Under the pieces are notes generated by a model. The model had not been told where the DNA came from, did no database searches, and saw nothing but the letters and a program-made list of their open reading frames with translations. 21,825 bases of DNA, taken from positions 1 to 21,825 of the forward strand of contig DATDCY010000317.1 of the NCBI GenBank assembly GCA_036524115.1, given 5' to 3'. The DNA comes from a bacterium. Its GTDB lineage: Bacteria; JAUVQV01; DATDCY01. Below, piece by piece: positions 16,274-21,825 of this stretch. The position numbers were made by a program, and so were the translations under genes. Position 1 is the stretch's first letter; every line of letters starts with the position of its first letter.

Positions 16274-18007
16274 ATGAAGAAGTGCACCGTCCGGGCTCTT
16301 CTGCTGTTCGTGGCGTGGTCGACGATGGTGGGCACTGCCGCGGCGCTGGAAGAAGGGTCGCTACTCCACCAGAACACCTTCGGGCTCTACTATCTCGAGG
16401 ACCCCTTCGACCTCACCGTGAACCCGGCATTCCTCTCGCGGATCGAGCGCTGGCGGCTGTTCACGAACCTGAGCAACTACGAGGACGCCAACAGCTACCT
16501 GATCGGGACGTCCGGCCGCCTCGGGCCGGGGAGCGTGGGGCTCTTCTACGAGCGGGACAAGGAACGGTGGGTGGACCAGAACTCGCGCTCCAGCGACCAG
16601 ACCTCCGACGTTTCCGGCTGGTACGGCAAGAATGACATCGAAGTCACCGCCGAATCCAGCGCCGACAGGTTCGAGGAAGAGAGCACGAGAAACGCCTTCG
16701 TCGTGAGCTATGGCATGGACTTCGGCGGCTTCACGCTCGGGGCGGCCTACCGGCCTTCGTTCTCGAGCGGCAAGACGACCTTGCGCGGCGATCTCGAGGG
16801 GTCTCCTGACTTCGGCACGGACCCCCTGTACTGGACCAGGCCGAGCTTCTCGGGAGACCTCCAGCCGGGCCGCAACTACGCGCGGTCCTGGCGAAGGGCC
16901 CGATACGACGGGAAGAGCGGCGCCCTGGTCACCGAGGACGCGGGGAGCGAGGCCTTCACGGGGAGCGCCGACGCGGACGAGGATACCCACGCCGTGGACC
17001 TCGGCTCCGAGCTCCGGGTCTTCAAGAGCGTCCGCACGTGGGTCAGGGTCGGCGCCCGGTCCGTCAAGCGCACGGTGAGCGGTTCCGGCTCCTACGCCAG
17101 CACCAACTCGTACACCCAGCGGGACGACGGCTCCGGCAACGGCTACATGGTGACCGAGAGCCGGACGAGCACCTGGGAAGGCGAGCCGGTCGGCAGCCCG
17201 GAAGACCACGCCTTCGACGGGACGGAGTGGTCCCTGGATGTCGTCCCGCGCTACGCGGTCAGCACCGCCGTCACTCTCGAACTCGGCCTCGGCTGGGAGG
17301 GCAGGCAGGGGGACGTTTCGGGCACATGGACGCAGGACATCGGCGTCACGAGGACGCAGACAGGGCGCGGGACGGACACGTGGCTGGGCAGCCAGCACGT
17401 CGCCAACACCTTCAGCGGCGACAGCGACCGCACGGGGTACTCTCTCACCCCCCGGGTCTACCTGACTTACGGGACGGTGGAGTTCGCGCTCGGAGTCGGC
17501 GTCTCCCACCTCTCCGACGACGTGAGCGGGACGCAGCGGGGCGCGGGGACGATGTCCTGGTCGTACGACGACGGGAGCGGGCTGGGCTCCGACTTCAGTT
17601 ACGCGGGGACGACCACGACGCGCAGCGACCGCTCCCTGGAGTACACCGCCACGGTGCTCTCCTTCCCCGTCGCCGCGAGGTTCCGGGTCACGGACAAGCT
17701 GGAGCTGCGCGCCGGCGCCGAGTTCGTCCAGACCGACTCGCGGACGAAGCGCAGCGAGTCGACGCGCGCCGACGAGGAGTTCGCCATCACGGACGGCAGG
17801 GGGAACGTGCTCCGGCAGGGCCCGGCCACCCGGGGGATCGCGGAGGCGGACGTCGAGGAGCGCACGGTGAGCGCGACGCACTACCGGCTCGGCGCGGGCT
17901 ACCGCGTCACGGACAACCTGCAGTTCGACCTGCTGTTCTCGCGGTCGGCGGGCGACGGCGCCGTCGACACGACCGCCGTCCACGCGTCGGCGGTCTTCGC
18001 CTTCTAG
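16274..18007 (+). CDS. Putative outer-membrane beta-barrel protein
   Basis: The 577-residue protein has an N-terminal signal peptide (Lys-Lys, a hydrophobic core, Thr-Ala-Ala-Ala before Leu-Glu-Glu) with predicted cleavage near residue 25. The mature part is rich in Gly, Ser, Thr, Asp, Tyr and Trp with short alternating hydrophobic strands, and ends in Ala-Val-Phe-Ala-Phe; a C-terminal Phe is the classic BAM recognition signal. Strands such as Val-Glu-Phe-Ala-Leu-Gly-Val-Gly-Val and Leu-Glu-Leu-Arg-Ala-Gly-Ala-Glu-Phe alternate with charged loops. I do not recognise a specific family; uncharacterised barrels of this size are common in deltaproteobacteria. The ribosome-binding site is GGGGAGGG. 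The downstream cytochrome gene is 65 bp away, suggesting related envelope roles. Confidence 0.75.
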   Translation: MKKCTVRALLLFVAWSTMVGTAAALEEGSLLHQNTFGLYYLEDPFDLTVNPAFLSRIERWRLFTNLSNYEDANSYLIGTSGRLGPGSVGLFYERDKERWVDQNSRSSDQTSDVSGWYGKNDIEVTAESSADRFEEESTRNAFVVSYGMDFGGFTLGAAYRPSFSSGKTTLRGDLEGSPDFGTDPLYWTRPSFSGDLQPGRNYARSWRRARYDGKSGALVTEDAGSEAFTGSADADEDTHAVDLGSELRVFKSVRTWVRVGARSVKRTVSGSGSYASTNSYTQRDDGSGNGYMVTESRTSTWEGEPVGSPEDHAFDGTEWSLDVVPRYAVSTAVTLELGLGWEGRQGDVSGTWTQDIGVTRTQTGRGTDTWLGSQHVANTFSGDSDRTGYSLTPRVYLTYGTVEFALGVGVSHLSDDVSGTQRGAGTMSWSYDDGSGLGSDFSYAGTTTTRSDRSLEYTATVLSFPVAARFRVTDKLELRAGAEFVQTDSRTKRSESTRADEEFAITDGRGNVLRQGPATRGIAEADVEERTVSATHYRLGAGYRVTDNLQFDLLFSRSAGDGAVDTTAVHASAVFAF

Positions 18008-18072
18008 GTGCGCGAAGCGGCGGTCCGGGCCTATATTGGGTGCACGGCCACCATCAGAGAAGGAGCGCACCC

Positions 18073-18528
18073 ATGAAGAAGACCCTCGTCCTCGCATCCC
18101 TGGTCCTCTGCGGCTCGCTCGCGTCGTCCGCCGGCGCGGCTGCGCCCGACCCCGTCGCCACCCTCGAGTCCGGCAGGAAGGCCTTCGACACCGTGTGCAG
18201 CAAGTGCCACAAGCTCGATCTTCCGCTCTCGAAGAAGCTGGACCGCCCCGGGTGGGAGGGGATTCTGGGCGCGATGACCGGTCGCGGCGCCGCGTTCTCC
18301 CCGGAGGAGCGCCAGCTGGTGATCGACTATCTCGTCGTCAAGTCGACCTTCGAGACCAAGTGCGCGACCTGCCACGCCACGCAGAACGCGCTGGCGGCCA
18401 GGCGCTCCCGCGCCGAGTGGGAGAAGACGGTCAGGCGGATGGCCGAGAAGAGCCCGGGCGCCTTCACGTCCCAGGAGATCGACCTGATCACCGCGTACCT
18501 CACGCTGGTGGTCGGTTCGGAGAAGTAG
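18073..18528 (+). CDS. Small periplasmic diheme cytochrome c
   Basis: The 151-residue protein has a Sec signal peptide (MKKTLVLASLVLC, cleavage near Ala22-Ala24) and two c-type heme sites, Cys42-Ser-Lys-Cys-His46 and Cys97-Ala-Thr-Cys-His101. Each heme motif is followed by Arg-x-x-Trp (or Arg-Ala-Glu-Trp), a helix with Met, a Gly-Ala-Phe turn and a Leu-Ile/Val-x-Tyr-Leu helix, so the protein is two head-to-tail copies of one mini-domain. The conserved Met residues (Ala-Met-Thr and Arg-Arg-Met) are plausible axial ligands. It would carry electrons in the periplasm. A good ribosome-binding site (AAGGAG) precedes the ATG. The gene ends 2 bp from the convergent DUF192 gene, and no terminator separates them. 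Confidence 0.88.
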   Translation: MKKTLVLASLVLCGSLASSAGAAAPDPVATLESGRKAFDTVCSKCHKLDLPLSKKLDRPGWEGILGAMTGRGAAFSPEERQLVIDYLVVKSTFETKCATCHATQNALAARRSRAEWEKTVRRMAEKSPGAFTSQEIDLITAYLTLVVGSEK

Positions 18529-18530
18529 CC

Positions 18531-19025
18531 CTAGCGGAACTCCACCGGATCGCCGGCGCCGAGGCCGTACCGGTCGGCGAGGCCGCCGGCGATCTCCAGC
18601 GCGTACGCCGCGGGCGCGCCGGGGTAGTACTCGGCGCACGGCTCCTTCCGGCACGGCTGCGCGCGCCGCGCGATGTCCACCACGCGCTTGTCCGCACCGA
18701 TGAAGACGATGTCCAGCTCGATGAGCGTGTTCTTCATCCAGAACCCGTGCCGACCGGCGGCGGGGAACACGAAGAGCATCCCCGCCCCCGGGGCCAGCGT
18801 CGTGCGGTGCATGAGGCCGCGGCTGCGCTCCTCCGCGGTCACCGCGATCTCGGCGTCGAAGCAATTCCCGCGGACGCAGACCGGGCGGCGGTCCGCCGGC
18901 GGGGCGGCGGGCTGGGCCGCCGGCTGTGCGGCCGCGCGGCTGCCGGCCAGCGCCACGAGCAGCGCGGCGGCTGCCGCGCCGCCGAGCGCCCTGGCGCGCT
19001 CCCGCCCGCGACGTCGTGTTTCCAT
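18531..19025 (-). CDS. DUF192 (UPF0127) family secreted protein
   Basis: The 164-residue protein on the minus strand starts with a twin-arginine-like/Sec signal (METRRRGRERARALGG and an Ala/Leu core), then an Ala/Pro/Gln linker to about 48, then the DUF192 domain. Family marks are Glu-Arg-Ser-Arg-Gly-Leu-Met-His-Arg, Gly-Met-Leu-Phe-Val-Phe, Phe-Trp-Met-Lys-Asn-Thr (about 95-100), Leu-Asp-Ile-Val-Phe-Ile and Ala-Leu-Glu-Ile-Ala-Gly-Gly. DUF192 proteins are small extracytoplasmic beta-barrels of unknown function. Cys pairs (Cys-Val-Arg-Gly-Asn-Cys; Cys-Arg-Lys-Glu-Pro-Cys) could form disulfides. The gene converges with the cytochrome gene and diverges from the SBP-LysM gene across about 104 bp. 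There is no Shine-Dalgarno before its ATG. Confidence 0.9.
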   Translation of the reverse strand: METRRRGRERARALGGAAAAALLVALAGSRAAAQPAAQPAAPPADRRPVCVRGNCFDAEIAVTAEERSRGLMHRTTLAPGAGMLFVFPAAGRHGFWMKNTLIELDIVFIGADKRVVDIARRAQPCRKEPCAEYYPGAPAAYALEIAGGLADRYGLGAGDPVEFR

Positions 19026-19033
19026 GGCGGCGC

Positions 19034-19039
19034 ATTGTA
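19034..19039 (-). promoter_or_regulatory. Possible -10 element for the DUF192 gene
   Basis: On the minus strand TACAAT (5/6 match) lies 8 nt before the ATG at 19025. No good -35 is seen. If used, the transcript would be leaderless. Confidence 0.35.
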
Positions 19040-19090
19040 CCCCGGTTGCCGGGCGTGCGTCCCGGACTTTCGCCCACGTTTTCCTTTCGG

Positions 19091-19117
19091 TATGATCCCG
19101 CGGGGGGCGATCCCGCG
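19091..19117 (+). promoter_or_regulatory. -10 element and leader hairpin before the SBP-LysM gene
   Basis: TATGAT (19091-19096, 5/6) is a likely -10 without a clear -35. Just downstream, CGCGGG (19099-19104) can pair with CCCGCG (19112-19117) directly before the AAAGGAG ribosome-binding site at 19118-19124, and GATCCCGCG is repeated at 19094 and 19109. The hairpin could limit ribosome access. Confidence 0.4.
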
Positions 19118-19129
19118 AAAGGAGACGCG

Positions 19130-20224
19130 ATGGCGGAGGAAAAACGGCTGACCGCGTTCGGCAAGCTCGTCGTTCTCGCGTTCATAGCGGGCTGCGTCTG
19201 GTACGCGCTCAAGCTCTGGCCGGGGAACCCGGTCGGGCAGATGGTCGGGTCGGTCAAGCGCGAGGTGCAGGAGCGCGCCCGCCCGGCGCCGGCGGAGCCG
19301 GGGCGGCAGGCGCCCGCGGCGCGAGCGGGCGCCCAGCGCCGCGGCGTCTGGCAGGACGTCCGCAGCCGCGGCAGCGTGCGGATCGGCTACGAGTCGGAGG
19401 CGCCCCCGATGTACTTCCGCAACCCGCAGACCGGCGACGACGGGTTCGAGTACCAGCTCGGGCGCCGCCTCGCCGCCGAGCTGGGCCTGCCGGCGGCCGG
19501 ACCGCGCTTCGTCGAGGGCGCCTACCAGGACCTCCCGGGGATGCTGCGGCGCGGGGACATCGACCTGATCATGGCCGGGTACGTCCCCGACCCCGCGGTG
19601 GAGGGGGTCGAGTGGTCGGACAGCTACCTGGACTTCGGCCTCTGCCTGATCGTGCTGCGCAGCTCGGCGATCACGGAGGTCTCCCAGCTGGCCGGCAAGA
19701 CGGTGGCGATCTACGACGACCCGGCGGCGGAGCGCTGGGTGGCGCAGCACGTGCCCGGCGCGCGCGTGAAGAAGTTCTCGGGCGACAACGGGTGGTTCGA
19801 GGCCCTCGAGCGGCGCGAGGCGGATGCGCTGATCTACGACTACCCCTTCGCGGCCGAGGAGATCAAGCGCCACCCGCGCACCAAGATCGTGGAGTTCAAC
19901 CTCAACCAGTCGCGTTACGCCGTGGGCGTGCCCGCGGGCAACGACGACCTGCTGGACGCGGTCAACGGCGCGCTGGCGCGCATCAAGGCCTCCGCGGAAT
20001 ACGGGGACCTCGTGCGCCGCTACCTCTCCTACAAGTCGGAGGACGTCCTCAGGCCGGTCGCCGGGCGGCGCACGCACACGGTGCGCGCCGGCGAGACCCT
20101 GAGCACGATCGCCCGCACGGAGCTCGGCGCCGTCGAGCGCTGGGAGGAGATCTGGCAGCTCAACCGGGAGCGCATCCCGAACCCGCACCTGATCTACCCG
20201 GAGTACGTGCTCATCATGCCCTGA
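19130..20224 (+). CDS. Membrane-anchored family 3 solute-binding protein fused to a C-terminal LysM domain
   Basis: The 364-residue protein has one N-terminal transmembrane anchor (about 10-30), a Pro/Ala/Arg-rich linker (about 45-75), a periplasmic binding domain of SBP_bac_3 type (about 82-307) and a LysM domain (about 316-364; His-Thr-Val-Arg-Ala-Gly-Glu-Thr-Leu-Ser-Thr-Ile-Ala). SBP marks include Val-Arg-Ile-Gly-Tyr-Glu, Gly-Phe-Glu-Tyr-Gln-Leu-Gly-Arg-Arg-Leu-Ala, Asp-Leu-Ile-Met-Ala-Gly-Tyr and Ala-Asp-Ala-Leu-Ile-Tyr-Asp. LysM binds glycan chains of peptidoglycan. No ABC permease is adjacent, so this may sense rather than import an amino-acid-like or muropeptide ligand, somewhat like the MltF arrangement but without a transglycosylase domain. 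The pspA-like gene follows 64 bp later. Confidence 0.85.
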   Translation: MAEEKRLTAFGKLVVLAFIAGCVWYALKLWPGNPVGQMVGSVKREVQERARPAPAEPGRQAPAARAGAQRRGVWQDVRSRGSVRIGYESEAPPMYFRNPQTGDDGFEYQLGRRLAAELGLPAAGPRFVEGAYQDLPGMLRRGDIDLIMAGYVPDPAVEGVEWSDSYLDFGLCLIVLRSSAITEVSQLAGKTVAIYDDPAAERWVAQHVPGARVKKFSGDNGWFEALERREADALIYDYPFAAEEIKRHPRTKIVEFNLNQSRYAVGVPAGNDDLLDAVNGALARIKASAEYGDLVRRYLSYKSEDVLRPVAGRRTHTVRAGETLSTIARTELGAVERWEEIWQLNRERIPNPHLIYPEYVLIMP

Positions 20225-20233
20225 GGGGCGACG

Positions 20234-20251
20234 GCGCCGGCAAGCCGGCGC
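20234..20251 (+). terminator. Strong hairpin between the SBP-LysM and PspA genes
   Basis: GCGCCGGC (20234-20241) and GCCGGCGC (20244-20251) form a near-perfect palindrome starting 10 nt after the stop, with a minimal AA/CAAG loop. No U-tract follows. It could attenuate read-through or stabilise the upstream message. Confidence 0.4.
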
Positions 20252-20288
20252 GGCCTGAGCGGGGCGTGACACCAGGAGGGAGGGCGGC

Positions 20289-21026
20289 ATGTTCCAGAGG
20301 ATCGTGAACCTCTTTCGCGGATTTCTCGGCCTCTTCGTGAGCGGGCTGGAGCGGACCAACCCGGAGGCGCTCCTCGAGGTCGAGAAGGAGAACCTGCGCC
20401 AGCAGATCTCGAAGTACAACGACGGGCTGGCCTCGCACGCCGCGCTCTGCGAGCGGCTCATGAGCCAGACGCGCCGCCTGGAGGCCGAGGAGCGCGACCT
20501 GCGCGCCAAGGCCGGCGCCAACCTGCGCGCGGGCAACCGCGACGCGGCGGCGCAGTACGCGCTGCGGCTGCAGACCGTCCAGGCCGAGCTGGCCGACAAC
20601 CGCAAGCAGCTCGAGGAGGCCGAGACCACCTACCAGAACCTCGTCAAGGCGCGCAACGTCGCCGTCCAGTCGGCGAAGGCGAAGCTCGAGTCGCTCAAGT
20701 CGGCGATCACCGACATGAAGATGAAGAAGGCGCTCGCGGAGCTGACGGAGATGTCCACCGCGATGATCGGCAGCATCGGCGGCACCGGCGACACCATGGA
20801 CCGGCTCGCCGAGATGGTGAACGAGGAGCGGGACAAGGCGGCCGGCCGGGCGCGCGTCGCCCGCGAGAAGATCGACTTCGCGGGCGTCGAGCTCAAGGAG
20901 GCGGAGCAGAAGGCCCTCGCCGACCAGGCGCTCGCGGACTTCGCGGCGAAGGAGGGGATCCCGCTGGGCGACGCGGCGGCCGCGCCCGCGGCCCGGACCA
21001 TGGGCCCCGTCGCCGAGAAGCAGTAG
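20289..21026 (+). CDS. pspA: PspA/IM30-family phage-shock/envelope-stress protein
   Basis: The 245-residue protein is almost entirely helical. It begins with an amphipathic helix (Met-Phe-Gln-Arg-Ile-Val-Asn-Leu-Phe-Arg-Gly-Phe) and an Asn-Pro-Glu-Ala-Leu-Leu turn, as in PspA/Vipp1, then long coiled coils (about 30-215) rich in Glu, Lys, Arg and Ala. PspA/IM30 proteins are peripheral inner-membrane ESCRT-III-like polymers that stabilise a stressed membrane. The C-terminus ends in an Ala/Pro tail. A strong ribosome-binding site (AGGAGGGAGGG) precedes ATG 20289. pspF, pspB and pspC are absent; instead it sits between an SBP-LysM protein and a two-TM coiled-coil protein, so its regulation probably differs from the enterobacterial system. 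Confidence 0.87.
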   Translation: MFQRIVNLFRGFLGLFVSGLERTNPEALLEVEKENLRQQISKYNDGLASHAALCERLMSQTRRLEAEERDLRAKAGANLRAGNRDAAAQYALRLQTVQAELADNRKQLEEAETTYQNLVKARNVAVQSAKAKLESLKSAITDMKMKKALAELTEMSTAMIGSIGGTGDTMDRLAEMVNEERDKAAGRARVAREKIDFAGVELKEAEQKALADQALADFAAKEGIPLGDAAAAPAARTMGPVAEKQ

Positions 21027-21047
21027 GCGCGGGCGGGGCGCCTCGCG

Positions 21048-21825
21048 ATGTTCCGCTACCTGCGCGCCGCGTTCGTGGCGCGCCCGCGCGTCCCCGGGCT
21101 TGGCGGGGTGCCGTTCAACCTCATCGGACTGGCGGGCTTCGGCATCCTCGGGGCCGCGAACCCGGCGTTCTGGGCGCTCGGGCTCGGGCTCGAGGTCGCC
21201 TACCTCTTCGGCCTTGCGTCGCACCGGGGCTTCCGCGAGGTCGTCGACGCGAACGCCGCGTCCACCGTCGCCCCGGCGCGCGCGCCGGGCGCCGGCTGGG
21301 AGCAGCTGGTGGGCCAGCTCAGCGGCGGCGAGAGAGGGCGCCTCATGGAACTCAATGCGAAGCTCCAGCGCGTGCTCTCGCTCTACGACCAGTTCCACGC
21401 CGACGACCTGACCTCCGGTCAGAACCGCGAGTCGCTCCTGGCGCTGCTCGGCCACTATGCGCGGCTGCTGCTGGCGCGCGAGAACCTCGCGCGGCACTGG
21501 ACGGACGACGGCGACGCCGACCTGCGGGCCGAGGCGGCCGAGCTGGAGACTGCGCTCAAGGACGCGGGGCTCAGCAGCGAGCTGCGCGCCTCCAAGACGC
21601 GGACGCTGGAGATCGTGCAGGCGCGGCTGGAGAACCAGAAGCGCCGCGCGCAGATGGGCGAGGAGATCGACAGCGAGCTGCGGCGCATCGAGGCGCAGTT
21701 CGACCTGGCGCTCGAGAACGCCGCGATGAGCTCGACGCCGCAGGCGATCTCGTCGGACCTCGCGATCGACCTGGCGCGCTTCGACGCGGCGCTGGCGGCG
21801 CTGCCGCCGGCCGAGGCCGCGGCGG
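21048..21825 (+). CDS. Two-TM coiled-coil membrane protein downstream of pspA (3' end cut by window)
   Basis: An open frame starts at ATG 21048, 21 bp after pspA, and runs past the right edge, giving 259 residues so far. Two hydrophobic helices near the N-terminus (about 23-37 and 40-57) form a hairpin, after a basic segment (Phe-Arg-Tyr-Leu-Arg-Ala-Ala-Phe). The remainder is cytoplasmic and strongly helical: Leu-Met-Glu-Leu-Asn-Ala-Lys-Leu-Gln-Arg-Val-Leu near 102-113 and a Glu/Arg/Gln-rich coiled coil near 180-225. I do not recognise the family. Its position suggests it recruits or anchors the PspA-like protein at the inner membrane, possibly as a partner of the SBP-LysM sensor. Confidence 0.72.
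   Translation, partial: MFRYLRAAFVARPRVPGLGGVPFNLIGLAGFGILGAANPAFWALGLGLEVAYLFGLASHRGFREVVDANAASTVAPARAPGAGWEQLVGQLSGGERGRLMELNAKLQRVLSLYDQFHADDLTSGQNRESLLALLGHYARLLLARENLARHWTDDGDADLRAEAAELETALKDAGLSSELRASKTRTLEIVQARLENQKRRAQMGEEIDSELRRIEAQFDLALENAAMSSTPQAISSDLAIDLARFDAALAALPPAEAAA

Overview
The window is GC-rich DNA from a Gram-negative bacterium. An LpxL/HtrB-like acyltransferase, an outer-membrane beta-barrel, a c-type cytochrome and an HD-GYP protein all point that way. Two in-frame UGA codons sit at redox-active positions, so the organism probably makes selenocysteine. This mix would fit a deltaproteobacterial-type lineage (Desulfobacterota, Myxococcota or a related candidate phylum), but no marker here fixes the taxon. 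UGA is used as an ordinary stop by hisS, alaS and kaiC, so the genetic code is standard.

Layout. 1-1136: tail of a probable MFS transporter and a GtrB/DPM1-type glycosyltransferase. 1253-1792: lipoprotein with an Asp-rich tail. 1990-6513: tight cluster hisS - alaS - BrxC/YtxJ-like selenoprotein - SelW/Rdx-like selenoprotein. The last two genes are the main discovery: ordinary ORF calling breaks both at a TGA that lies exactly where the family has its active-site Cys, and each TGA is followed at the right distance by a hairpin of bacterial SECIS type. 6738-11870: Kai-type cluster, kaiC - kaiB - kaiB - hybrid histidine kinase/receiver, with visibly different codon habits. 12128-15974: HD-GYP sensor protein, LpxL-like acyltransferase and an enolase-superfamily enzyme, all overlapping. 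16274-18528: large outer-membrane barrel and a small diheme cytochrome c. 18531-19025 (minus strand): secreted DUF192 protein. 19130-21825: membrane-anchored SBP-LysM fusion, PspA/IM30 homologue and a two-TM coiled-coil protein that runs off the window.

How the parts fit. The selenoproteins would be thiol-redox enzymes co-expressed with two tRNA synthetases. The Kai cluster looks like a complete timing or stress module: ATPase/kinase, two fold-switch partners and a signalling output. The HD-GYP operon may link cyclic-di-GMP turnover with lipid A or other envelope acylation. The terminal SBP-LysM/PspA/coiled-coil cluster looks like an envelope-stress or cell-wall-sensing system. No tRNA, rRNA, CRISPR array, insertion sequence or prophage gene was seen.
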